Part shown: positions 1 through 6,730 of the stretch, in pieces
How the letters are laid out: every line of letters begins with the position of its first letter
How positions within the stretch are numbered: position 1 is the first letter of the stretch
Source: an uncultured Eubacterium sp.
Lineage (GTDB): Bacteria; Bacillota; Clostridia; Oscillospirales; Acutalibacteraceae
Reading direction: 5' to 3'
DNA: 27,405 nucleotides
Assembly (NCBI GenBank): GCA_910583925.1
Contig: CAJTZJ010000018.1
Span: 1-27,405 of the forward strand
Made by a program: the position numbers and the translations under genes
The notes under the pieces: model-generated
Database searches by the model: none
What the model saw: only the letters and a program-made list of their open reading frames with translations
What the model was told of the DNA's origin: nothing

Positions 1-2
1 GT

Positions 3-95
3 AAAACCTATAGCTACAAGGTAAGAGCAGTAACAAGCAAGAACAAGAATGCAACCTCAAACTACAGCAAGGTTGTTGGTGCAAAGAGAAAATAA
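3..95 (+). CDS. C-terminal end of a fibronectin type III-like surface protein (partial)
   Basis: An open frame enters from the left edge and stops with TAA at 93-95. The visible tail reads KTYSYKVRAV, then a basic linker, then NYSKVVGAKRK. The Tyr-x-Tyr-x-Val-Arg-Ala pattern is the F/G strand signature of a fibronectin type III domain, as found at the end of secreted or cell-wall proteins in gut Clostridia. The rest of the protein lies outside the window, so its catalytic or binding role cannot be told. A strong terminator follows directly, which supports this frame over a longer overlapping frame that starts at 49. Confidence 0.6.
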   Translation, partial: KTYSYKVRAVTSKNKNATSNYSKVVGAKRK

Positions 96-133
96 GAACC
101 AGTTTTGCTGTTACTTCAAAACAATAAATCATA

Positions 134-160
134 GGGGCGGATCATATCCGCTCCTTTTTA
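134..160 (+). terminator. Rho-independent terminator after the Fn3 protein
   Basis: A nine-pair stem (GGGGCGGAT with ATCCGCTCC, one G-U pair) closes a CAT loop and is followed by TTTTTA. It ends the transcript of the gene entering from the left. Confidence 0.85.
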
Positions 161-243
161 TATTGTTAGCAGAAAAATACAGTAACTATAATAAGGAAAA
201 CTTATTTTTTCCATTGTTCAAGTGTTTTATATTTAAAACCATG

Positions 244-272
244 TTGACAAGTATACTTGGCAATGATATAAT
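244..272 (+). promoter_or_regulatory. Consensus sigma-A promoter for the DUF6442-like/XRE module
   Basis: TTGACA at 244-249 and TATAAT at 267-272 are both perfect hexamers with a 17-nt spacer. Such a strong promoter in front of a small regulator module suggests it is normally held down by a repressor. The overlapping direct repeats described separately are the candidate binding sites. Confidence 0.85.
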
Positions 273-298
273 AGAAATGCAAAGTAAACTTGGCAATG
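249..298 (+). promoter_or_regulatory. Two 17-bp direct repeats, candidate operators
   Basis: AAGTATACTTGGCAATG at 249-265 and AAGTAAACTTGGCAATG at 282-298 differ at one position and are 33 bp apart, about three helical turns. The first fills the promoter spacer. The second lies just after the expected transcription start and runs into the ribosome site GGAG. The AAGTATACTT half is itself a palindrome. The inference is autoregulation by the XRE protein encoded two genes downstream. Confidence 0.55.
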
Positions 299-310
299 GA
301 GATGCTTAAT

Positions 311-631
311 ATGGATAAAAATGAAATTTTGGAGAAAAGCAGAAAAGAAAACAGTAAACAGGATGAATATACACAGGATGTTAATAAAAAAAGCTCGTTG
401 GTCGGCGTAATATCCGTAGCCGCAGTCTGTGTTACATTAATGATGACGGAAATTTTCTTTGAAAAGGGAAACGGAAAAGGCTATTTGGTCATACTGATAT
501 CGGTAAATCTGGCTATATGGCTATATAAGGGGATTAAGCTTCAGGACAGGCATTATATAATTATTTCAATGATTTGGCTGATTGCCGGTGTATTTTCAGT
601 TGTTAACTATATAATGGATTTAATAGGCTGA
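311..631 (+). CDS. Small membrane protein, DUF6442-like, paired with an XRE regulator
   Basis: 106 residues. ATG at 311 is chosen because GGAG at 298-301 lies nine bases upstream; the frame is open a little further back, to 290. The N-terminus (MDKNEILEKSRKEN) is charged and resembles the short 'NKEEILEKSRKEN' head of DUF6442-type proteins. Three hydrophobic segments follow, roughly residues 36-52, 58-75 and 84-102. The gene sits one base upstream of an XRE regulator under a consensus promoter. That pairing is common in Clostridia, where the membrane protein is thought to be the companion of the small regulator; its function is unknown. The family name is from memory of the N-terminal pattern and is moderately sure. 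Confidence 0.75.
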   Translation: MDKNEILEKSRKENSKQDEYTQDVNKKSSLVGVISVAAVCVTLMMTEIFFEKGNGKGYLVILISVNLAIWLYKGIKLQDRHYIIISMIWLIAGVFSVVNYIMDLIG

Positions 632-632
632 T

Positions 633-842
633 ATGGACGATAAATTAATACTGAAAAACAGATTAAAGGAAATTCGTACAAGTCGAAGCTTATCCCAGAT
701 GCAGCTATCGCAAATGGTTGGTGTATCCCGAAATACAATCAGCTCTATTGAAACCGGGCAGTATTGTCCAACTGCCAAATTAGCCTTGATTCTTTGTGTT
801 GCCCTTGATGTTAGATTTGAAGATATATTTTATTTTGATTAA
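633..842 (+). CDS. Small XRE-family transcriptional regulator
   Basis: 69 residues, essentially one Cro/cI-type helix-turn-helix. The core reads LKEIRTSRSLSQMQLSQMVG then VSRNTISSIETGQYCP, with the usual second helix and recognition helix at about residues 20-45. There is no effector or dimerisation domain beyond the short C-terminal segment (VALDVRFEDIFYFD) typical of YozG-like regulators. It starts one base after the stop of the membrane protein gene, so translation is probably coupled. It is the obvious candidate to bind the two repeats at 249-298 and repress its own operon. A strong terminator follows at 868-899. Confidence 0.9.
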   Translation: MDDKLILKNRLKEIRTSRSLSQMQLSQMVGVSRNTISSIETGQYCPTAKLALILCVALDVRFEDIFYFD

Positions 843-867
843 ATTTTAATAAAGTGTAAAATTCCCG

Positions 868-900
868 AAAAGAGCAGAACTTTGTTGTTCTGCTCTTTTA
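868..900 (+). terminator. Rho-independent terminator after the XRE gene
   Basis: A 13-bp stem (AAAAGAGCAGAAC with GTTCTGCTCTTTT) closes a TTTGTT loop. The T run is part of the right arm, so the mirror-image A run would let it work on the minus strand too. Confidence 0.85.
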
Positions 901-940
901 ATTTAGTCTTATTTATGTTACAATTATTCAGGTGAAAATT

Positions 941-3163
941 ATGGCAGATGCAGTGCTTGAAAATTTAATAGGCACGATTGAGGAAATAACTTATTTCAAC
1001 AGTGAAAACGGATATACTGTTATGGTTATTTCTTCAGAGGGTGAGCCGATAACGGTTGTAGGAAGCTTTCCGGAACTTGCTGAGGGTGTGGAAGTGCGCC
1101 TGATGGGCGAATGGGTTAATCATTCAACTTATGGTAACCAGTTTAAGGCAAGTCTTATAGAGCAGACTCTGCCTGAAAATGAAGCTGGTATTCTGCGCTA
1201 TCTTGCAAGCGGAATTATTAAGGGTATACGAGAAGCAACTGCTGTAAAGATTGTTGAGGCATTCGGCAGAGAAGCCTTTGATGTCATTGAAAATGATGTA
1301 GACCGCCTTTCTTCCATAAAGGGAATAAGTAAGCCCAAAGCACGAAAAATCCATCAGGAATTCAAGGCACAATTTGCATCAAGAGAAACGATTCAGGCAT
1401 TGACAAAGCTTGGTTTAAGCCAAGCAGAAGCATTTCAGGCTTATAATTTGTTTCAATCTGCCGCTTATGATATTATTTCTGATAATCCGTTTGCTTTTGT
1501 GTGTGACAAGGGATATTCCTTTACACGAGCAGAAGAGATAGCGGATAACATAAACTCCCCGGATTTGTTTGATTACAGGTGTCAGGCTTGCGTTACATAC
1601 ATCGTTCGTCATAATTTAGATAACGGGCATACCTGTCTTCCGAGAACAGCGGTTTTGAAATCGGCAATGAATTATCTTGAATGCTCTGAAGATCATGCTG
1701 AAATTGCGATTGATAACGCTTTGCAGGGTCAGCAGCTTGTTTCTGCTGAAATCAACGGGAAGGAATTTCTTTTTGCTCCCGAAATCTATGATGCCGAAAC
1801 TGCAGTTGCAGACAGGATTAAGGTTATGGTAAATTACCCTCCAAGGCAGATTAATGTTGATTCAAGCGAGATTTTTGCCTTTGAGCAGAGCAATAATATT
1901 GAGTTTGATGATAAGCAGCGTGCGGCTATTGAAATTGCAGTGAATCAGGGTATGCTGATTTTAACAGGCGGTCCGGGAACAGGTAAAACTACAACCGTTC
2001 GCGGTATTATTGCCCTTATGAAAAGCAGAGGAATGAATGTTGCACTTGCTGCTCCGACAGGCAGAGCGGCTAAAAGAATGAGTGAACTTACGGGCTTTGA
2101 TGCGAAAACGATTCATCGGCTTCTTGAGGTTGAATATAAGGACGGTGCAGCGGAGCCTTCTTTTGTTTATAATAGAAAGAACAAGCTTGATGTGGATGCT
2201 GTAATTATTGATGAGCTTTCAATGGTTGATATCAAACTGTTTGACAGCTTTCTTGAAGCACTTCCGATGAGTGCAAGGCTTATTATGGTTGGTGATAAGG
2301 ATCAGCTTCCTGCAGTTGGTGCAGGTAATGTGCTTAAGGATTTAACCGAAAGCGGGCTGATTCCCGTTGTTGAGCTTGATAAAATTTTCAGGCAGGCAAT
2401 GGAAAGTCTTATTGTAACAAATGCACATGAGGTTGTAAGGGGAAATATGCCCGATATGTCGCATAATGACATTCATTCGGATTTCTTTCTGCTCAGAGAG
2501 AATGCACCATATAATGCTTCAAAAAAAATTGTGGATCTTGTTACACGTCGTCTTCCTGTAAGCTATGGATATGATATTTTAACGGATATTCAGGTGCTTT
2601 GTCCGAGCCGAAAAGGTGATGTAGGCACGGAAAATCTGAATTTTCTTCTGCAGCAAAGGCTGAATCCGGCATCACGTGAAAAGGCGGAAATTAAGCATAA
2701 CGGATATGTTCTGCGTGAGGGTGATAAGGTTATGCAGATAAAAAATAATTATGACGTTCCGTGGTTTAAGTCAGGAGAAAACGGCACGGGAGTATTTAAC
2801 GGAGATATAGGTATTTTAACAAATATTGATAAGGCAAATGATATTCTTAATGTTAAGTTTGATGACAGAGAGGCTATGTATTCTCTTGAACATGCAAAAC
2901 AGCTTGAGCTTGCCTATGCAATGACTGTACATAAAAGTCAGGGTTCAGAGTTTGATGCAGTTGTTATGCCTGTTCTTTCTGTGCCGCAAAAGCTGTCGTA
3001 CAGAAATTTGTTTTATACTGCCCTTACAAGGGCAAAAAATCTTATTGTACTTGTCGGTAATGAAAATTCAGTTCAGGCAATGGTTGAAAATGATAAGGAA
3101 ACAAGGCGGTACAGCGCACTCGGTTACTTTTTAACTGTTGACAATAATCCGTTCTTGGAGTAA
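941..3163 (+). CDS. recD2: RecD2-type ATP-dependent DNA helicase (SF1B)
   Basis: 740 residues, normal for RecD2. ATG at 941 is preferred over the in-frame GTG at 932 because AGGTG at 930-934 then has correct spacing. Order of domains: an N-terminal OB-like region (IGTIEEITYFNSENGYTVMV); tandem helix-hairpin-helix segments at about residues 85-150 (SGIIKGI, LSSIKGISKPKARKI); Walker A GGPGTGKTT at 343-351; Walker B VIIDELSMVD; motif V-like AMTVHKSQGSEFD; and motif VI YTALTRAK near the C-terminus. RecD2 is a 5'-3' helicase that works without RecBC in Firmicutes, in recombination and replication-fork repair. No recB or recC is nearby, as expected. The next gene starts 49 bases downstream with no terminator between, so the two may be co-transcribed. 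Confidence 0.95.
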   Translation: MADAVLENLIGTIEEITYFNSENGYTVMVISSEGEPITVVGSFPELAEGVEVRLMGEWVNHSTYGNQFKASLIEQTLPENEAGILRYLASGIIKGIREATAVKIVEAFGREAFDVIENDVDRLSSIKGISKPKARKIHQEFKAQFASRETIQALTKLGLSQAEAFQAYNLFQSAAYDIISDNPFAFVCDKGYSFTRAEEIADNINSPDLFDYRCQACVTYIVRHNLDNGHTCLPRTAVLKSAMNYLECSEDHAEIAIDNALQGQQLVSAEINGKEFLFAPEIYDAETAVADRIKVMVNYPPRQINVDSSEIFAFEQSNNIEFDDKQRAAIEIAVNQGMLILTGGPGTGKTTTVRGIIALMKSRGMNVALAAPTGRAAKRMSELTGFDAKTIHRLLEVEYKDGAAEPSFVYNRKNKLDVDAVIIDELSMVDIKLFDSFLEALPMSARLIMVGDKDQLPAVGAGNVLKDLTESGLIPVVELDKIFRQAMESLIVTNAHEVVRGNMPDMSHNDIHSDFFLLRENAPYNASKKIVDLVTRRLPVSYGYDILTDIQVLCPSRKGDVGTENLNFLLQQRLNPASREKAEIKHNGYVLREGDKVMQIKNNYDVPWFKSGENGTGVFNGDIGILTNIDKANDILNVKFDDREAMYSLEHAKQLELAYAMTVHKSQGSEFDAVVMPVLSVPQKLSYRNLFYTALTRAKNLIVLVGNENSVQAMVENDKETRRYSALGYFLTVDNNPFLE

Positions 3164-3212
3164 CATTTATTATATATTTAATGGGTTTATATTATTTTAA
3201 GGAAATGAAAAT

Positions 3213-4241
3213 ATGTTTGGTTATGATTTAGGTATAGATTTAGGCTCAAGCTCAATTGTAATAACAGTGCCGGGCAAGGGTGTTGTTGTGAATGAGCCGT
3301 CCTATGTTGCTTATGATACCGAAACTGAAAAAATATTGTATGCTGGAAGGCGTGCTTATTATCTTGAGGGCAGAGAGCCGGATGGTGTAACCGTTATTCA
3401 GCCGATAGTAAACGGCGCTGTAACGAATTATTCCATTGCACAGCAAATGGTTAAATTTTTTATTGATAAGGTTATCGGTAAAAGCCTTTTCAAGCCAAGA
3501 GTTGTTGCTGCAATTTCAGCACTCAGCACGGATGTTGAAAAAAGAACGCTTGTTTCTGTTATCATAACTGCAGGTGCAAGGTCTGTTTGCCTTGTTGAAG
3601 AGGCACTTTGTGCTGCTTTTGGTGCAGGTGTTGATCCGCTTCTTCCTGCCGGTGTGTTTGTTATTGATATCGGCGGCGGAACAACGGATATGGCAGTTGT
3701 AAGTCAGGGTACAATGAATCAGGTTGAAACACTGCGGCTTGCAGGAAATCATTTTGACGATGAAATAACAAAATATCTTCACGATGAATATGGTATTCTT
3801 ATCGGTAAGAGAACTGCCGAAGAGGTTAAAAAAAATATCGGCGGTGCAGTTCCCCGCAAAGAAGATGTTGTTATGCAGGTTAAGGGCAGGGATATGATAA
3901 CAGGGCTTCCCGGTATAGCTGAAATAACAGGAAATGAGCTTTATGCGTGCTTAAAACCGCTTTTTGATCAGCTTGCCAATTCTGCTGTTGCTTTGTTCGA
4001 AAGAACTTCTCCTCAGCTTATGGCGGATATTACATCAGGCGAGGTTATTTTAACAGGCGGCAGTTCTGAATTATACGGAATTGATAAAATGTTTTCAGAG
4101 GCGCTTAATCTTGATGTTACGATCGCTCCGAGAGCGGAGCTGTGCGTTGCAAAGGGCGCAATGGTTGCTCTTAATAAAATGCACCTGCTTGATCAGTATG
4201 GATATCGCTTCAGAACAAAGCAGGATGTCAGAATAAAATAA
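3213..4241 (+). CDS. mreB: MreB/Mbl-family actin homologue, rod-shape determining protein
   Basis: 342 residues, the usual MreB length. It has the actin-fold phosphate loops: LGIDLGSSSIVI near residue 7 (phosphate 1), FVIDIGGGTTDMAV in the middle (phosphate 2) and EVILTGGSSELYGID (adenosine loop). The family's interdomain stretch is also clear, with EEVKKNIGGA as the equivalent of MreB's 'EEIKIxIGSA'. MreB filaments lie under the membrane and guide lateral cell-wall synthesis. The protein looks diverged (for example IDLGSSSIVI where MreB has IDLGTANT-like residues), and mreC and mreD are not adjacent. It may therefore be an Mbl/MreBH-type paralogue rather than the main MreB. AAGGA about ten bases upstream supports the start. 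Confidence 0.88.
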   Translation: MFGYDLGIDLGSSSIVITVPGKGVVVNEPSYVAYDTETEKILYAGRRAYYLEGREPDGVTVIQPIVNGAVTNYSIAQQMVKFFIDKVIGKSLFKPRVVAAISALSTDVEKRTLVSVIITAGARSVCLVEEALCAAFGAGVDPLLPAGVFVIDIGGGTTDMAVVSQGTMNQVETLRLAGNHFDDEITKYLHDEYGILIGKRTAEEVKKNIGGAVPRKEDVVMQVKGRDMITGLPGIAEITGNELYACLKPLFDQLANSAVALFERTSPQLMADITSGEVILTGGSSELYGIDKMFSEALNLDVTIAPRAELCVAKGAMVALNKMHLLDQYGYRFRTKQDVRIK

Positions 4242-4254
4242 ACGGAGGAGAAAT

Positions 4255-4527
4255 ATGAAAAACGAAAATGAAAATATACTGGATAAGATTTCACGCTTTT
4301 CATTTGTATCGGCAATTATAGGTGTTTGCATAATCGGCATCTGCCCTGCATTCGGTGTTATGGGAATCGTTGCTCCTATTGTCATGAAAAATAAGGGAGC
4401 AGAGCTTTCGGATGAAACGAAATCCCGAAATAAAAAAGCTCTTATTGCAGGTGTGATTTCTCTTGTTATGTTTGTTTTGGATTTGATTTTAGTTGTTTAT
4501 GCAAATTCAAAGTTAGGTTGGTTTTAA
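4255..4527 (+). CDS. Small two-helix membrane protein, DUF4190-like
   Basis: 90 residues with a perfect ribosome site (GGAGGAG) seven bases before the ATG. It starts 13 bases after the mreB-like gene, so it is probably in the same operon. Residues about 17-42 (a Gly/Ile/Val-rich helix) and 62-84 are membrane segments, separated by a charged loop containing KNKGAELSDETKSRNKK. This layout resembles the small DUF4190-type membrane proteins. No function is recognised. Confidence 0.7.
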   Translation: MKNENENILDKISRFSFVSAIIGVCIIGICPAFGVMGIVAPIVMKNKGAELSDETKSRNKKALIAGVISLVMFVLDLILVVYANSKLGWF

Positions 4528-4542
4528 TTATTAAATTATTTT

Positions 4543-4567
4543 GGAGTGGCTATGCCACTCCTTTTTT
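4543..4567 (+). terminator. Rho-independent terminator after the mreB-like operon
   Basis: Perfect eight-pair stem GGAGTGGC / GCCACTCC with loop TAT, followed directly by six T. Confidence 0.92.
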
Positions 4568-4600
4568 ATAATAAAATTCTCGAAAAATGATAAAATATTA

Positions 4601-4629
4601 TTGACAAACGATAATTTTAGTGTTATAAC
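4601..4629 (+). promoter_or_regulatory. Sigma-A promoter of the DUF2975 module
   Basis: TTGACA at 4601-4606, a 17-nt spacer, and TATAAC at 4624-4629. Transcription would start near 4636, so the mRNA carries an approximately 180-nt leader before the DUF2975 gene. Confidence 0.75.
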
Positions 4630-4653
4630 AAGATTGAAAATAATTCATTTGGA

Positions 4654-4814
4654 GGAAATAGTGTGAAAAATCACACTATTCCGATTGTATTGCCCTCAAA
4701 ATTTGCCTATGGCATAATTTTGAGATGGCTAAATTCACATCACGCCTTGTCTGGCTACAACAAGGACATCGTGATTTATAATTACTATTTGTAGCCAGAA
4801 AGGCTATGTGAATT
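4654..4814 (+). promoter_or_regulatory. Structured leader with three consecutive stem-loops upstream of the DUF2975 gene
   Basis: Stem-loop 1: AATAGTGTGA (4657-4666) with TCACACTATT (4671-4680), loop AAAA, extendable by GG/CC past a bulge. It covers part of a ribosome site and a GTG start. Stem-loop 2: 4695-4724, 13 pairs with one bulged A and loop TAT. Stem-loop 3: AATTCACAT (4732-4740) with ATGTGAATT (4806-4814), GCCTT (4744-4748) with AAGGC (4800-4804), and TCTGGCTACAA (4750-4760) with TTGTAGCCAGA (4789-4799). A competing fold pairs ATCACG with CGTGAT and CCTTGT with ACAAGG around the same loop. Stem-loop 3 ends three bases before the next start codon and buries its only ribosome-site-like AAGG. 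No known riboswitch class is recognised; translational attenuation is the inference. Confidence 0.6.
4663..4794 (+). CDS. Putative 43-residue leader peptide overlapping the stem-loops
   Basis: GTG at 4663 follows GGAGG (4651-4655) with seven-base spacing, and the frame stays open for 43 codons to TAG at 4792. The peptide begins VKNHTIPIVLPSKFAYG and ends IYNYYL; it matches no family I know. The ORF overlies all three stem-loops: its start is inside stem 1 and its stop is inside the 3' arm of stem 3. A ribosome translating it would melt these stems and expose the start of the DUF2975 gene 23 bases beyond the stop. That suits a leader peptide, but chance openness in AT-rich DNA is possible. Confidence 0.45.
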   Translation: MKNHTIPIVLPSKFAYGIILRWLNSHHALSGYNKDIVIYNYYL

Positions 4815-4817
4815 ATT

Positions 4818-5324
4818 ATGTGGAGTAAAGAAAAATCAGTTAAGCTAACGCATGTTATGGTAAGGATATTCTATTTAATATTAACGGTTGTTGCTGCGGC
4901 ATCAATTATTATTCCTATAACAGTAAGTGATTATGGACCATTGGCATTTTATATTGTACCGTTTTATATATCTGTTCCTGTTGGATATATTGCGCTTGTG
5001 TGCCTTGATAAGCTTTTAATTAATATAAAAAAAGGAATTGTATTTGATAATAAAAATGTTCAGCTTTTAAGAATATTCAGCTGGCTTTGCTTTTTTGTAT
5101 CTATGGTAACCCTTTTGTTTGTTGCAGTTGTTATTTTAAGGATGTATCTGGATACAGTTGGTGCAATAAATGTAACCTTTATCACTATTGCTGATTGGTA
5201 CTATTCGATTTTTGCATTTTGTGTTTCTGTTGCAGAGCTGTTTGTAGGCGTAGTTGTAAGAGTTGTTAAAAACATTTTTGAGGCAGCAATAAAAATCAAA
5301 GAAGAAAATGAACTCACGATATAG
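4818..5324 (+). CDS. DUF2975 family membrane protein
   Basis: 168 residues with four hydrophobic segments, roughly at 16-36, 45-64, 88-112 and 127-150, and a charged C-terminal tail (FEAAIKIKEENELTI). The loop between the second and third segments contains IKKGIVFDNKNVQLLRIFSW, the hallmark DUF2975 stretch. Such proteins are almost always encoded just upstream of a small XRE regulator, as here (9-bp gap). Their function is not established; membrane sensing or immunity roles have been suggested only by context. The start has no free Shine-Dalgarno: the nearest AAGG lies inside stem-loop 3 of the leader, so translation is probably gated by that structure. Confidence 0.88.
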   Translation: MWSKEKSVKLTHVMVRIFYLILTVVAAASIIIPITVSDYGPLAFYIVPFYISVPVGYIALVCLDKLLINIKKGIVFDNKNVQLLRIFSWLCFFVSMVTLLFVAVVILRMYLDTVGAINVTFITIADWYYSIFAFCVSVAELFVGVVVRVVKNIFEAAIKIKEENELTI

Positions 5325-5333
5325 GAGGACGAT

Positions 5334-5540
5334 ATGAGTATAGTAGTAAATCTTGATGTTATGCTTGCAAAGCGCAAAATGTCCTCGCTTGAGCTTGCAG
5401 AGAAAATAGGCATTACACCTGCGAATTTATCCATTTTAAAAACAGGCAAGGCAAAGGCTGTTCGTTTTTCAACGCTTGAAGCAATCTGCAAAGAGCTTGA
5501 TTGCCAACCGGGGGATATTCTTGAATTTGTTGAGGAATAG
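5334..5540 (+). CDS. Small XRE/YozG-like transcriptional regulator
   Basis: 68 residues and a single helix-turn-helix: VMLAKRKMSSLELAEKIGIT, then PANLSILKTGKAKAVRFSTL, then the closing CKELDCQPGDILEFV typical of the YozG/HTH_26 group. A very good ribosome site (AGGAGG) precedes the ATG. It is the partner of the upstream DUF2975 gene and heads a run of three more small genes. It probably regulates the promoter at 4601, perhaps through the 24-bp dyad at 4657-4680; that target is inference. Confidence 0.92.
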   Translation: MSIVVNLDVMLAKRKMSSLELAEKIGITPANLSILKTGKAKAVRFSTLEAICKELDCQPGDILEFVEE

Positions 5541-5543
5541 AAA

Positions 5544-5894
5544 ATGAAAAAGAAAAAATTGATTATTATTTTAATTATTTTTGCAATTTTAATTTCTTCT
5601 CCTTTTGTGTGGTATTGTGCTATAGGACCGAGATATTGTTCAGATGGTGTTTCAAATGAAATATGTTTGTATTATAAATTCAATGTTTATCATTCCTTAG
5701 TGTTTATAGATAAGAGTAAAAGCTTGGACAATTACGGTATTACTTTGAAAAGGCAAATAACAGATATCTATATTAAAGAACGGTATTATTTTGCAACGGA
5801 TAAGCATGGAGATGAAATAATCGTTGTTGAGTATAATGATCATTTAGAAGCATATAAAAATTATGGGATAAGGTATGAAATATGGAAAATTTGA
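5544..5894 (+). CDS. Small membrane-anchored hypothetical protein
   Basis: 116 residues. After MKKKK comes one strong hydrophobic segment at about 5-25 (LIIILIIFAILISSPFVWY), then an extracellular domain rich in Tyr and charged residues. This is the layout of an uncleaved N-terminal anchor. GAGGA lies seven bases before the ATG, and the gene begins three bases after the XRE gene, so it is in the same operon. I recognise no family. Its C-terminal end overlaps the next gene by 13 bases. Confidence 0.7.
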   Translation: MKKKKLIIILIIFAILISSPFVWYCAIGPRYCSDGVSNEICLYYKFNVYHSLVFIDKSKSLDNYGITLKRQITDIYIKERYYFATDKHGDEIIVVEYNDHLEAYKNYGIRYEIWKI

Positions 5895-6163
5895 AAAGGA
5901 ATAGTGATTTGATTTTTCGTTTAAAACTATTATGTGCTTTTTTTATATTTGTTGGATATATACTGGTTTTCTTTATTCTGCCGCTTCTTCTTATAACAGC
6001 TTTACCGATAATCGCTTTTATTAATATAGCGGTTATTGCAGTTGGAATTTTGTTGGAAATATTGTGTCTGACTGAAAAAACTGTATTCAGAGTCATAAGT
6101 GATATATGTTTTTTTGCAGGCTTTGCTTTTTTCGTGCTTATTATTTGCTATATATTTGTTTAG
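5882..6163 (+). CDS. Small hypothetical membrane protein
   Basis: 93 residues, almost entirely hydrophobic, with three probable membrane helices (about 13-37, 40-60 and 71-92) and a short basic N-terminus (MENLKRNSD). The gene overlaps the end of the preceding one by 13 bases in another frame, which suggests coupled translation. No family recognised. Its role is presumably tied to the DUF2975/XRE module whose transcript it shares. Confidence 0.65.
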   Translation: MENLKRNSDLIFRLKLLCAFFIFVGYILVFFILPLLLITALPIIAFINIAVIAVGILLEILCLTEKTVFRVISDICFFAGFAFFVLIICYIFV

Positions 6164-6233
6164 AAAAATCTGTAAAGGCATTTACCATTACATAAGTTTC
6201 TGGTTCAATTTGATTAACAAAAAGGATAAGAGT

Positions 6234-6683
6234 ATGAAAAAAGTTTTTTTATCTATTACATTAGTAATTGCAGTATGGATTGGTAGTATGTTTATCTATG
6301 ATAGTTTGCCGATGTATATTAAGAATGAGGCGATTTTTAAGGGTTACAGTGATTATGACGGTAGAGAATACATCGGTATAGATGCAGATATCTATTATGT
6401 TTATTATTACAGCGAAAAGGATATAGAAAAATTTGCTGATAGTGATTTGTATACAGAGGTTTATTACGCTCAAGATATCTTTGAAATTAAAAAAGTTATA
6501 AAACAGTTTGAAGAGTATGGGAATGTTAAAAACTTTTCCAATTCTGTTTCTGTTGGTGATTATTATATATTGAAATATTTTAACAGTGATGGGAATCAGG
6601 TTGAAATGAATTTGGAAAACTATGTTTTGTATTTTTTTGATACGGATACTCTAAAATTGTATTATTTATATCAAACTATATAA
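6234..6683 (+). CDS. Small membrane-anchored hypothetical protein
   Basis: 149 residues from ATG 6234, chosen because AGGA lies seven bases upstream and the next residues (MKKVFLSITLVIAVWIGSMF) form a clean signal/anchor. The frame is open further upstream, to 6099, but that extension overlaps the previous gene and has no ribosome site. The remainder is a soluble extracytoplasmic domain, very rich in Tyr, Asp and Lys, with no Cys. It resembles the 116-residue protein two genes upstream in build (anchor plus small Tyr-rich domain), though not clearly in sequence. Function unknown. It is the last gene of the DUF2975 module. Confidence 0.72.
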   Translation: MKKVFLSITLVIAVWIGSMFIYDSLPMYIKNEAIFKGYSDYDGREYIGIDADIYYVYYYSEKDIEKFADSDLYTEVYYAQDIFEIKKVIKQFEEYGNVKNFSNSVSVGDYYILKYFNSDGNQVEMNLENYVLYFFDTDTLKLYYLYQTI

Positions 6684-6684
6684 C

Positions 6685-6717
6685 AAAAAAGCACTCTCAT
6701 ACGAGAGTGCTTAATCT
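6685..6717 (-). terminator. Bidirectional terminator between the DUF2975 module and galE
   Basis: Perfect ten-pair stem AAGCACTCTC / GAGAGTGCTT with loop ATAC at 6689-6712. Read on the minus strand it is followed by a run of T (plus-strand 6685-6690), ideal for galE. On the plus strand the tail is the weaker AATCTTTT. Confidence 0.88.
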
Positions 6718-6730
6718 TTTGTATTGGTTA

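Noticed and set aside
189..208. Second small hairpin with T run (AATAAG-GAAAA-CTTATT)
   Set aside because: Six weak pairs, mostly A-T; likely by chance in AT-rich DNA after the real terminator.
49..309. 86-codon plus-strand frame at the left end
   Set aside because: It overlaps the Fn3 tail, runs through that gene's terminator and across the promoter at 244-272, and has no ribosome site.
4654..4814. Insertion sequence or MITE explaining the DUF2975 leader
   Set aside because: There are no matching terminal inverted repeats at the outer ends and no target-site duplication that I can see, and promoter and ribosome signals fit around it. It is not fully excluded; a genome-wide copy search would settle it.
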